In this document: piece after piece, positions 1 to 6,799 of the stretch | How positions within the stretch are numbered: the stretch's first letter is position 1 | Layout: each line of letters starts with the position of its first letter | DNA from: Flavobacteriales bacterium UBA958 | GTDB lineage: Bacteria; Bacteroidota; Bacteroidia; Flavobacteriales_D; Crocinitomicaceae | Assembly: GCA_002293045.1 (NCBI GenBank) | Contig: DBCM01000142.1 | Location: 2,287 to 10,412 of the forward strand | Direction of reading: 5' to 3' | DNA: 8,126 bases | Made by a program: the position numbers and the translations under genes | The notes under the pieces: generated by a model | The model's database searches: none | Told to the model about the DNA's origin: nothing | The model's input: only the letters and a program-made list of their open reading frames with translations

Positions 1-85
1 AAAAAGGATGGGGTATTTTACATTTTGTACATTCGACAGCAAAAACAATAAGGAGAAATTCCTATACTTGTAAAAACTATTTTTT
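1..85 (+). promoter_or_regulatory. Leader/promoter region with a -7-like element at 63-70
   Basis: This AT-rich stretch precedes the barrel-protein gene. TATACTTG at 63-70 matches the Bacteroidota -7 consensus TAnnTTTG at all but one defined position and ends 15 nt before the ATG at 86. I see no TTG-type -33 element at the expected distance; a TTTG at 24-27 is too far away. AGGAG at 51-55 lies about 30 nt from the start, too far to act as a ribosome-binding site. All three forward frames are open over most of this stretch, so the tail of an upstream gene cannot be excluded. The promoter call is inference from a weak motif. Confidence 0.25.
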
Positions 86-784
86 ATGAAATTATTCTAT
101 TCCCTACTTTTTATTGGAGTATTTACAAGCAACTCCATGGCTCAACTTGGATTCGATATTGCCGCCAAAGGACAATTTAATTCCACGTGGTTGTTTAATC
201 AAAATATTTCAGAACAAGGAAAGGAACAGGATTATGCACCGAGTTGGGGTAGTAATTACGGCCTAGGATTTGGGTTGCGTATGGGATTCTTTAGCTTGGG
301 TATGGAAACCAATTTCGGAGCCCACAATGCGGAATATGCGGGTGAAGTCCTTTCTCAAAGCTACACTTCTATGGTAAATTTGAAAACGTTTCAACTGCCT
401 ATATACCTGCGTTTTCAGAATAAAGGAGGGGCATATTTCGAATTAGGCGCTCAATACAATAAAATCCGCAGTGCCTTATATACCCGAGAAGAATTATTTC
501 CTACAGCGTCAGATAAATCCGGAGAATACGCAAAAAGTTATTCGAATGCCTTTATCGGATTTGGAATCAACCGTAAAATCCTCAAAAGCGTTCCCCTTGG
601 AATTATTTTTGGCTTGCGTTTACAATATGGAATTAAAGATGCAAAAGGGGTGGATGCCTATGGAAATTCCCTATCGAATAGTTTGCTATACCCTGATTAC
701 CACAAAACGCGTGCTGCGGCCGCAGGGTTAAACTTTGGTTTGGTATATACCATCGATACCAAAGAAAAAGAATCAGGGTACTAA
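86..784 (+). CDS. Exported outer-membrane beta-barrel protein (PorT-like family)
   Basis: The 232-residue product starts with a signal peptide (Lys2, hydrophobic residues 3-15, likely cleavage near the S-M-A-Q at 17-20). The rest alternates polar and hydrophobic residues in short glycine- and aromatic-rich segments, for example around 58-76, 99-124, 152-162 and 170-182. This is typical of the small 8-10-stranded outer-membrane barrels common in Bacteroidota (PorT / OMP_b-brl type). The mature protein would sit in the outer membrane; its ligand or partner is unknown. The last 10 or so residues are charged and follow the probable final strand, so the chain does not end on the usual terminal aromatic strand residue. 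The ATG at 86 is chosen because it opens the signal peptide. The gene appears monocistronic. Its TAA stop overlaps the stop of the convergent dtd gene. The barrel call is by residue pattern, not by a specific motif. Confidence 0.75.
   Translation: MKLFYSLLFIGVFTSNSMAQLGFDIAAKGQFNSTWLFNQNISEQGKEQDYAPSWGSNYGLGFGLRMGFFSLGMETNFGAHNAEYAGEVLSQSYTSMVNLKTFQLPIYLRFQNKGGAYFELGAQYNKIRSALYTREELFPTASDKSGEYAKSYSNAFIGFGINRKILKSVPLGIIFGLRLQYGIKDAKGVDAYGNSLSNSLLYPDYHKTRAAAAGLNFGLVYTIDTKEKESGY
739..763. repeat. Inverted repeat at the 3' end of the barrel-protein gene
   Basis: TTTGGTAT at 739-746 and ATACCAAA at 756-763 are perfect 8-bp reverse complements around a 9-nt loop. An alternative pairing joins CTTTGG (733-738) with CCAAAG (759-764). 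It lies inside coding sequence about 20 bp before the overlapping stop codons of the convergent pair. No T-run follows it on the plus strand (GAAAAAG follows) or on the minus strand, so it is not a canonical intrinsic terminator. It could still mark an mRNA 3' end or stabilise one. Chance occurrence in AT-rich coding DNA is quite possible. Confidence 0.35.
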
Positions 785-1233
785 GCCTTGTTTTTTGAGT
801 CTATTTGAATGGTCACAGGACCATCATTGATTAAACTCACCTTCATATCAGCACCAAATATTCCGGTTTTTAAGCGGTTGCCTATGGATGCGTGTATGAC
901 TTCGATGAATTTTTCATACAAGGGTATCGCCATTCCTGGAGGTGCGGCATCGATATAACTCGGACGATTTCCCTTTTTTGTGGATGCGAATAATGTGAAT
1001 TGACTAATGAGGAGGATTTCGCCCATTACCTCTTCTAAGGAATAATTCATTTTTCCTTCATGATCGGAAAAGACGCGCAAGCCTAAGATTTTTTGAGCCA
1101 AGTAATGAATGTCTTGTTCATCATCCATTTGACCGATACCCAAAAGGACGACAAACCCTTGATTTATTTGATTATGAACCGCTCCATCGATTATAACAGA
1201 GGCTTCTAAAACACGTTGAATGACTACTCTCAT
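781..1233 (-). CDS. dtd: D-aminoacyl-tRNA deacylase
   Basis: This is a cytoplasmic proofreading enzyme that hydrolyses the ester bond of D-aminoacyl-tRNAs (classically D-Tyr-tRNA) and glycyl-tRNA(Ala), keeping D-amino acids out of translation. The 150-residue length is the normal family length. Hallmarks are the N-terminal MRVVIQRV strand, the active-site SQFTLF at 77-82, the GNRPSY segment at 88-93, TGIFGADM at 123-130, and the NDGPVTI motif at 136-142, whose Gly-Pro forms the cross-subunit cis-proline element of the dimer. The start ATG overlaps the rsgA stop by 4 bp (ATGA at 1230-1233), implying translational coupling to the upstream GTPase. The 3' end overlaps the convergent barrel gene by 4 bp (781-784). 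All expected motifs are intact. Confidence 0.97.
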   Translation of the reverse strand: MRVVIQRVLEASVIIDGAVHNQINQGFVVLLGIGQMDDEQDIHYLAQKILGLRVFSDHEGKMNYSLEEVMGEILLISQFTLFASTKKGNRPSYIDAAPPGMAIPLYEKFIEVIHASIGNRLKTGIFGADMKVSLINDGPVTIQIDSKNKA

Positions 1234-2174
1234 TGGAATTTACTTCTTCTGTAGGGGTCGTTATCTTCTTCTTCTAAAATCGCTTTATAGTGCGTATAAC
1301 GTAGACCTGAAATGCGTCCCTCTACTACCGCCTTCACCACTCCGCACCCCGGCTCATTCAAGTGCATGCAATTATTAAAGCGACAATTTTCCATGGCTGT
1401 CCGTATTTCTGGAAAATAATGTCCTAAATGTTCCTTTTCTAAATCGACCAATCCAAAGGATCTGATTCCCGGAGTGTCTATCACATAGGCACCAAAACTC
1501 AACTTGTGCATTTCTGCAAAGGTGGTGGTGTGTTTTCCTTGTTGATGAGCGGCGGATATTTCCCCTGTTTTTAACTGAACTGCAGCGTCCAAGGCATTCA
1601 CAATCGATGATTTTCCCACCCCGCTATTTCCTCCTAGCATCACCTGCTTGCCTTGCATTAACTTTTTAAGGAATTCTACCGATTTCTTGTCTGTACTCTG
1701 TATTTGATAACAAGGATAACCGATGTGCTCATACATTTCGGACAAAGATATATATAACTCCACCTCTACCTTGGTATATAAATCCACCTTGTTAAAGAGT
1801 AAGGTAACGGGAATTCTGAAGGATTCTGCCGCCACCAAAAAACGGTCAATAAACAATGGGTGCGTTTTGGGGTCCTTCAGGGTAACAATGATGTACAGCT
1901 GATCAATATTCGCTGCTAAAATCTGCATTTCCTTACTTAAATTGGTGGATTTTCTGGAAACATAGTTTACCCTTGGCAAGATGTCTTCAATGACATGGTT
2001 TCCTTCCTCATCCCTTTGATTCTTTAAGGTAACTCGATCCCCTGCGGCAATGGGATTGGTTAACCTCAGTCCCGATTGTTTTAATTTGCCCCGCAGGCGG
2101 GCATTGAGTACCTCTCCGGTTGCTGTTTCCACCACATACCAACTTCCTGTTGATTTTAAAACCCTGGCTTCCAA
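1230..2174 (-). CDS. rsgA: Ribosome small-subunit maturation GTPase RsgA
   Basis: RsgA is a circularly permuted GTPase that checks late 30S assembly and is released on GTP hydrolysis. Numbered from the TTG start at 2174 (314 aa), an N-terminal OB-fold (about 1-75) begins with EARVLKSTGSWYVV. The permuted GTPase motifs follow: G4 NKVD at 128-131, G1/P-loop GGNSGVGKS at 181-189, a threonine-rich switch near 214-217, and G3 DTPG at 233-236. A C-terminal zinc knuckle uses Cys264, Cys269, His271 and Cys277. An ATG at 2225 would add 17 residues but would overlap the upstream gene by 49 bp, and those residues do not resemble the family's usual start. TTG lies 2 nt past the upstream stop and begins right at the conserved OB-fold, so I prefer it. 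The stop overlaps dtd by 4 bp. Function is certain; the start is not. Confidence 0.95.
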   Translation of the reverse strand: MEARVLKSTGSWYVVETATGEVLNARLRGKLKQSGLRLTNPIAAGDRVTLKNQRDEEGNHVIEDILPRVNYVSRKSTNLSKEMQILAANIDQLYIIVTLKDPKTHPLFIDRFLVAAESFRIPVTLLFNKVDLYTKVEVELYISLSEMYEHIGYPCYQIQSTDKKSVEFLKKLMQGKQVMLGGNSGVGKSSIVNALDAAVQLKTGEISAAHQQGKHTTTFAEMHKLSFGAYVIDTPGIRSFGLVDLEKEHLGHYFPEIRTAMENCRFNNCMHLNEPGCGVVKAVVEGRISGLRYTHYKAILEEEDNDPYRRSKFQ

Positions 2175-2176
2175 CT

Positions 2177-2737
2177 TTATTTTAGTGTAATTCCATTTTC
2201 CGGAAATTGATAAGGCAGCGAACATCCCGTTCCCTTCTTAATTCGAATCCGCTTGCGCAAGCGCATTAAAAACTCCGCCTCACACACCGTTTCATTGGTG
2301 GATTTAGTAGAGATAACTACCGCACGAAATCGATTCTTTTTCTCTTCAATGAGTATAATTTGTCGCTCAAAAAATTGCGTTCCTGATTGCATTGGATCCG
2401 TGACAACCGTCTGTACCTTTCTTAATTCAGCCCTTAATTTATTATGTACTATTTCGATAGAATCTACTTCCGCGTAAAACTTACCTAACCAAAAAATGCC
2501 CTTGGTTTTAGACATCTCGGCATCAAAATGATCCATTTGCTGGTTCAGTGAATCTAGACCTATTTCATTAACTAAATCATCTCCTGCATACTCCACCTTA
2601 AACCCCCAAGACCGACCTGCTTCTTTAATCGCATTATTCCGACTCACAGAAAAGGGGCGTCCCGTAAGGTACATGGTTTGTGAAAAAGCACCTAATGTTA
2701 ACCCTAAGGCAAAGAAAACCGCTGTAACACGAATCAT
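2177..2737 (-). CDS. Exported protein of unknown function, coupled to the metalloprotease gene
   Basis: I do not recognise this 186-residue protein. It has a clear signal peptide (MIRVTAVFFALGLTLGAFSQ, cleavage probably at residues 19-20) and no later membrane span. It lacks a Cys right after the cleavage region, so it is probably soluble in the periplasm or exported rather than a lipoprotein. The mature part is mixed alpha/beta in appearance, with a helical acidic stretch around 54-78, strand-like segments around 80-95 and 124-144, two cysteines (152 and 172) and a very basic run at 160-168. It has no T9SS tail. Its ATG overlaps the stop of the upstream M12B protease in ATGA (2734-2737), so it is almost certainly co-translated with it. 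That suggests, without proving, a role connected to the protease, such as a folding helper or inhibitor. Confidence 0.8.
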   Translation of the reverse strand: MIRVTAVFFALGLTLGAFSQTMYLTGRPFSVSRNNAIKEAGRSWGFKVEYAGDDLVNEIGLDSLNQQMDHFDAEMSKTKGIFWLGKFYAEVDSIEIVHNKLRAELRKVQTVVTDPMQSGTQFFERQIILIEEKKNRFRAVVISTKSTNETVCEAEFLMRLRKRIRIKKGTGCSLPYQFPENGITLK

Positions 2738-5553
2738 AGTTTAATGAGTTTTTGAATCGCTACCCGCTCTGCTCCACGCAGGCGCACGTGATACACCCCC
2801 GCTGCAATGTGGGTTAAGGAAAATTCCACTGCTTGAGCGTTGTCTGTAACCAATACCCTTCGTACAATTTTTCCTGCCTCATCGAGAAGTTCAATCACTT
2901 CAACAGCATCAGAATTCCATTGAATCAATAGGCTTTCATTGGCCGGATTTGGCAACAATCCGATGTTAAAGTCCCCTTCGTTTAGTCCAGATTGATCAAC
3001 ACTTATACACGTTGAGGTATCCGAACACCCATTTGCAGTAACAATGACTGCGTACGTGCCAACCGCTTCTGTAGTGGTAAAGCTTTGATTGGTAGCACCA
3101 ACCACGGGTTGATTGGTGATGCAATCAATCCATTGATAGGATACCCCTGTCGCAGTGGCCGAAAGCGTAATTCCGTTTTGTGTAATGGCGTTAGAAGGCA
3201 AGGGATTTATCGTTATCGTTTGGTTTAAGGGGGTGCTGCACTGCCCTGCATCTGGAGTAAAGCTTACCGTGGTGCTACCCACTTGTTGGGTATTCGCTTG
3301 AGGGTTCCATGTCCCTGTAACACCATTTTGTGCAATGTTCGGTAAAACAAAAAGTTCGTTTTGACACAACTCCGTTGGATGCGTGAACACAGCCTCTACC
3401 TGAGGCGTTACGATCAACTGAGCGCTGCTTGGAGAAGCACACTCTACCGAAGAAGGCGTGAAATTGTAGGTAAATGTTCCGGGTAAAGAAAGATCGAGGG
3501 CTGGTGACCAAGTTCCTGTGATTCCATTGTCTGAGATACTCGGCAGGGCAAAGAACGCATCATTTTGACATGCGGTTGGAAGGGCATTAAACACCGGAGT
3601 TTGGGTAGTACCACAGGTTATTGTGAAATTGTTATTTGAAATATCAAAGAAGGTTTGTGCTCCAGACATTACCATCACTCGTGCCGTATTTGTGGTTAGA
3701 TTGGGACAAGTAATCGTCTCTGTTCCGTCGTTTGCCGTACTTGAAGAAAGCACATACGGATAGGTTTGACCGCCGTCGACCGAAAGGAGTATTCGAACGT
3801 CGGTGCAATTGATTGGGGCCACATTGGTATTCGCAACAGACCATGTTACGGTTTGGGAGCTACCTCCAGCCCAAGTAATTCCGGTTGCGGAAGGATAGGT
3901 TACCACAAAGGGGCCTGCAGCAGCGTTTGTAGTTACCGTAACATCGGTAAAATCGTTACAAGAACCCACGCCGTGGTTATCTCGCACTGAAAGCCTAAAA
4001 TCCATTACCCGAGCAACCGATGGTAATACTTCCCATGTAAAGGGACCATTCGAGGCAAGCGAAGAGAGTTTCGGAAAATAACGATTGGAGTCTAATGAGG
4101 GGTCAAAACTTCTGAAATTAGGCCCTCCAGATGCAGTTGCGACCGGTGGCTGCGTACTCGCCTCATTATCCATTTGTTCCCAAAGGTAGGTGAGCACGTC
4201 TCCGTCCACATCTGTTGCATGTGCCGTTAAAATAAACGGGGTAGAGATAGGAACCACGATATTACCACTGGTGGAGTTAATCACCGGAGGTGTATTGTTT
4301 AAGGCGGTAATTACCTCACATTGATGGCCATTGCTTAAGATTTCATTGCTGATTTCCTGTAAGTTATATCCATGAAAATAATCATCACTGTTGTTTTGTA
4401 CATTGGGTGCACAAATCCCTGCATACCCCATAATCGTACTGGCGCTTCCCGGTTCTCTTCGGGCTGCGGCAACGCTGTTGCAATTGTTGTTTTGAGTATG
4501 GTTACCTCCAAACTGATGCCCCATTTCGTGCGCAACATAGTCAATATCAAACGGGTCTCCAATCGGCGCACCGCTACCCGTAACACCACGCGCTTTTTGC
4601 CCTCCAGTACACACCACACCGAGTCCGGCTAAGCCGCCACTGTTGGTGCCAAATACATGACCAATATCATAATTTGCACTGCCAATTACCGCATCCACAT
4701 TGGTTTGATTTTGGTTTATCATGGTTCCCGTGGCACCGTTGGTATATGGATCCGTTGCTGCCGTGGTATAAATCAAAGAGTTATTATTAGGGACGATGAC
4801 CATGGTGATGGCTATGTCTTTTTCGTACACCCCATTTACACGGTTCATAGTAACCACTTGAGCGGCAGCTGCCTGAGCAACACTTCCGCCATGGAAAATT
4901 GTATATTCTGCCGTTGCAGACAAGGCTAGGCGATAGGTGCGAAGGTCGCACGTTCCAAACATTGATTTATTGGACTGAGCAGGTTTCGCTTCATCGAAAT
5001 TTTCTACATCACACTGTAACGTTTTATCCGTTATAAAATCCCGTTTTCTATAAACGATATAGTATTCATTATTCCCTTCGAACATGGGGTCAATAAACAG
5101 GGTCGATTGCCCTGGAATGAAAATCATGGCATGCAATCCAGCGGGGGTAATGTCCCATTTGCCATAGGCCCCTGAACCATCGGTAGCATATGCGTCAAGC
5201 GTGATTAATTCGGGAAATTTTGCATTGTAAGCAGGATGCATCGTTTGATTTCGTTTTGCAGTAAAGGGATGTAGGGTACCATTAGCATAGGGAAAAGAAA
5301 CCGATGCAATAAATCCATTCAACATTCCTTCACGATAGGTAATGCCTTGTAAGGAAGTACGCAACGGATCTGTATTCAAGCGAAAGACCTGATATTCAAC
5401 AGCCTTAATGCGCGGCTCCCCATAAGCAGACAAATCTTCTGATGTAACATTAACCCAAGGAATATCTATAGATTTTACCTGTTGAGCATAAAATGGAGCG
5501 AATACTAAAAAAAATAGCGAAGTGAAAATAATCTTGGTGTAATAGGTACTCAT
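2734..5553 (-). CDS. Secreted reprolysin-like (M12B) zinc metalloprotease with T9SS C-terminal domain
   Basis: A 939-residue modular protease. In order: a signal peptide ending near FAPFYAQ (residues 18-24); a propeptide-like region (about 25-190); a catalytic domain (about 195-420) with HEMGHQFGGNH at 342-352, in which His342, His346 and His352 bind zinc and Glu343 is the catalytic base, followed by a Met-turn at Met375 (STIMGYAGIC); PKD/cadherin-like and Fn3-like domains (about 420-645); two tandem Ig-like repeats of about 65 residues (653-786); a further Ig-like domain (about 790-855); and a C-terminal T9SS type A sorting domain (about 866-939) containing LPNPA. The protein should cross the outer membrane by T9SS and be released or surface-anchored. 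The substrate is unknown. An in-frame TTG at 5580 would add nine residues in front of the signal peptide, so the ATG at 5553 is preferred. The stop overlaps the next gene by 4 bp. No catalytic residue is missing. Confidence 0.93.
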   Translation of the reverse strand: MSTYYTKIIFTSLFFLVFAPFYAQQVKSIDIPWVNVTSEDLSAYGEPRIKAVEYQVFRLNTDPLRTSLQGITYREGMLNGFIASVSFPYANGTLHPFTAKRNQTMHPAYNAKFPELITLDAYATDGSGAYGKWDITPAGLHAMIFIPGQSTLFIDPMFEGNNEYYIVYRKRDFITDKTLQCDVENFDEAKPAQSNKSMFGTCDLRTYRLALSATAEYTIFHGGSVAQAAAAQVVTMNRVNGVYEKDIAITMVIVPNNNSLIYTTAATDPYTNGATGTMINQNQTNVDAVIGSANYDIGHVFGTNSGGLAGLGVVCTGGQKARGVTGSGAPIGDPFDIDYVAHEMGHQFGGNHTQNNNCNSVAAARREPGSASTIMGYAGICAPNVQNNSDDYFHGYNLQEISNEILSNGHQCEVITALNNTPPVINSTSGNIVVPISTPFILTAHATDVDGDVLTYLWEQMDNEASTQPPVATASGGPNFRSFDPSLDSNRYFPKLSSLASNGPFTWEVLPSVARVMDFRLSVRDNHGVGSCNDFTDVTVTTNAAAGPFVVTYPSATGITWAGGSSQTVTWSVANTNVAPINCTDVRILLSVDGGQTYPYVLSSSTANDGTETITCPNLTTNTARVMVMSGAQTFFDISNNNFTITCGTTQTPVFNALPTACQNDAFFALPSISDNGITGTWSPALDLSLPGTFTYNFTPSSVECASPSSAQLIVTPQVEAVFTHPTELCQNELFVLPNIAQNGVTGTWNPQANTQQVGSTTVSFTPDAGQCSTPLNQTITINPLPSNAITQNGITLSATATGVSYQWIDCITNQPVVGATNQSFTTTEAVGTYAVIVTANGCSDTSTCISVDQSGLNEGDFNIGLLPNPANESLLIQWNSDAVEVIELLDEAGKIVRRVLVTDNAQAVEFSLTHIAAGVYHVRLRGAERVAIQKLIKL
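3196..3597 (-). repeat. Two tandem Ig-like protein repeats within the metalloprotease
   Basis: Two consecutive units of about 65 codons (roughly 3403-3597 and 3196-3393) share the pattern: Cys-Gln-Asn, then a Phe and Leu-Pro, then an Asn-Gly-(Ile/Val)-Thr-Gly-Thr-Trp block, then Phe-Thr-Pro and a Cys about 5 residues later. Each has two conserved cysteines likely to form a disulfide. Such repeats are common stalk or adhesion modules in T9SS-exported Bacteroidota proteins. Divergence at the protein level suggests an old duplication rather than a recent one. Confidence 0.75.
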
Positions 5554-5629
5554 GGGTGTAGATTTTCCGTAAAAATACAAAATGATGGTTAACTAAATTG
5601 AACTTCTTACCTTTGAAAAAATCGAGTAT
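5554..5629. promoter_or_regulatory. Divergent promoter region between the protease and NTF2-like gene strings
   Basis: This 76-bp AT-rich spacer must hold promoters for both divergent strings. On the plus strand, TACCTTTG at 5608-5615 is an exact match to the Bacteroidota -7 consensus TAnnTTTG and ends 14 nt before the ATG at 5630. On the minus strand, TATTTTTA (5577 down to 5570) matches at all but the last position and ends 16 nt before the ATG at 5553. I find no clear TTG-type -33 element at proper spacing for either. No Shine-Dalgarno sequence is visible on either side, as is usual in this phylum. The position of the promoters is inference; the divergent layout is seen directly. Confidence 0.5.
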
Positions 5630-6076
5630 ATGAGAATTTTTATTATTCTACTTTTTACCACGCTAATGACTATACCATTCGGTTTTAGTCAAACTCTTCG
5701 CGATTTCAAAAAGAAAACAGAAACGAACGCCAAGGAACGTACTGCCATGCTAGATCTTCTGCGGACCGATATTAAAAATGATTTGGAGCAAGACGTAATT
5801 TTTGTCGTAAATCACTTCAAAGTATATGGTAATTATGCATGGATGGAAGGAACTGTGCAACGAAAAGATGGTAAGGAACTTAAATTTCCGGATGAGGCAT
5901 ATGATTGCTGTCATGTAGAGGCCCTTTTCAAAAAGGTTAATGGTTCCTGGGTACTGAAAGCCAATGGCGCATTTACTACCGATGTTTGGTATGTATGCAT
6001 TGTTTCTACATACCCAGAGGCGAGCCGTCAAATTTTTTCTTCGAATGTGCTTACCTTTCAATCTGATTGCGACTAA
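5630..6076 (+). CDS. Small exported protein of unknown function, NTF2-like in appearance
   Basis: A 148-residue protein with a signal peptide (Arg2, hydrophobic 3-18, cleavage near FGFS-Q at 20-21). The mature part opens with a charged helix (22-37) and then the segment RTAMLDLLRTDI (37-48). A strand VIFVVNHFKVYGNYAWMEG (56-74), a lone hairpin, and a conserved-looking C-terminal block with ALFKKVNGSWVL (98-109) and TDVWYV (117-122) follow. I have seen this pattern, helix then FVV..v.g.yAw..G then a W-containing strand pair, in small exported bacterial proteins, and it suggests a cone-shaped NTF2-like fold, but I cannot name a family. Cysteines 93, 94, 123 and 147 may form disulfides. It is the first gene of the plus-strand string; its TAA directly abuts the next ATG, implying coupling with the M15 peptidase and perhaps a shared envelope role. 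Confidence 0.75.
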   Translation: MRIFIILLFTTLMTIPFGFSQTLRDFKKKTETNAKERTAMLDLLRTDIKNDLEQDVIFVVNHFKVYGNYAWMEGTVQRKDGKELKFPDEAYDCCHVEALFKKVNGSWVLKANGAFTTDVWYVCIVSTYPEASRQIFSSNVLTFQSDCD

Positions 6077-6799
6077 ATGCTTCAATTCCTTGTGTATTTT
6101 TCGCTATTGATACGGACAAGCGACTTGCCTTGGGCTACTGCATACCCGAATCACATCAAAGAAATCAAGGATAACAAAGCCGTGTTTCACAGCGGGAAGA
6201 CCCTTACATTCGACGATAAAAAACAAAAAAGCACCCAAGAATTACTGGATAATCCAGACATTGAAGACCAACTGCATTACCCCTATAACCAAGGCGATTC
6301 GAAAGCAAACACAGATGCCGGAAGAATACGAAACGATGCTTTTTTTAAAGAAATTTATGGGAAATCCGCCGCGGAAGTACAAGCGAACTTAACCACTGTG
6401 ACGTGGTGTCCCACCTTAGTGAACCAAAAAATTCAATTCTCCAAGGTCAATGGGGCTAACCTCGCCTTAACTAAGGTTTCCAATGAACTCGATCAACATC
6501 CAGAATGGAAAAAATACCTAAGCAACATCGGAGGTACGTTTAATTGGCGGGTTATCAGCGGGACCACACGCTTAAGTGCGCATTCGTTTGGAATTACCAT
6601 AGACATCAACACGGCATATTCTAATTACTGGCAGTGGGATTGTGGATGTAAGAATGAAGATGCAACACTCGGATACAAAAACAAAATACCCATGGGAATT
6701 GTAGAGATTTTTGAAAAACATGGGTTTATCTGGGGGGGGCGATGGAAACATTACGACACCATGCATTTTGAATATCGACCTGAATTCTTCGTGCCATGA
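6077..6799 (+). CDS. M15-family zinc peptidase (VanY / D-alanyl-D-alanine carboxypeptidase-like)
   Basis: This family cleaves peptidoglycan stem peptides (D-Ala-D-Ala or L-Ala-D-Glu bonds) in the periplasm. Of 240 residues, the C-terminal half carries the M15 zinc site: SAHSFGITID at 167-176 gives ligands His169 and Asp176, and MHFEY at 229-233 gives His230. Arg165 precedes the first motif and the WGGRW block at 219-223 is also typical. The N-terminal part (about 22-110), with YPNHIKEIKDNKAVFHSG, is the region usually seen before the catalytic domain in Bacteroidota homologues. The N-terminus (MLQFLVYFSLLIRTSD) is hydrophobic but has no basic residue before its core, an atypical signal peptide. 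Exact bond specificity cannot be read from sequence. The gene abuts the preceding stop and overlaps aroE by 4 bp (ATGA at 6796-6799). A G8 run at 6732-6739 lies between the two zinc motifs. Confidence 0.88.
   Translation: MLQFLVYFSLLIRTSDLPWATAYPNHIKEIKDNKAVFHSGKTLTFDDKKQKSTQELLDNPDIEDQLHYPYNQGDSKANTDAGRIRNDAFFKEIYGKSAAEVQANLTTVTWCPTLVNQKIQFSKVNGANLALTKVSNELDQHPEWKKYLSNIGGTFNWRVISGTTRLSAHSFGITIDINTAYSNYWQWDCGCKNEDATLGYKNKIPMGIVEIFEKHGFIWGGRWKHYDTMHFEYRPEFFVP

Noticed and set aside
51..66. AGGAG and the AGGA/TCCT mini inverted repeat as a ribosome-binding site or operator
   Set aside because: It is about 30 nt from the start codon, the arms are only 4 bp, and the phylum rarely uses Shine-Dalgarno initiation.
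1..88. Possible C-terminal tail of an upstream plus-strand gene
   Set aside because: All three forward frames stay open until 51, 73 or 89, so none is favoured. The frame ending at 89 would give an ATGA overlap with the barrel gene, but under 30 codons of low-information sequence is not enough to call.
3196..3597. Recent tandem DNA duplication
   Set aside because: The units resemble each other at the protein motif level but not in long stretches of identical DNA, so this is an ordinary modular domain repeat.
4335..4929. Several open frames antisense or out of frame within the protease gene
   Set aside because: They are cysteine- and arginine-rich or compositionally odd, lack start signals, and lie over a clearly coding conserved catalytic domain.
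5554..5580. TTG at 5580 as the protease start
   Set aside because: It would put nine extra residues ahead of a standard signal peptide; the ATG at 5553 gives a normal one and leaves room for a promoter.
5750..6085. 111-codon minus-strand frame opposite the NTF2-like gene
   Set aside because: The plus-strand frame has a signal peptide, a promoter motif and tight spacing to the next gene; the antisense frame has no recognisable features.
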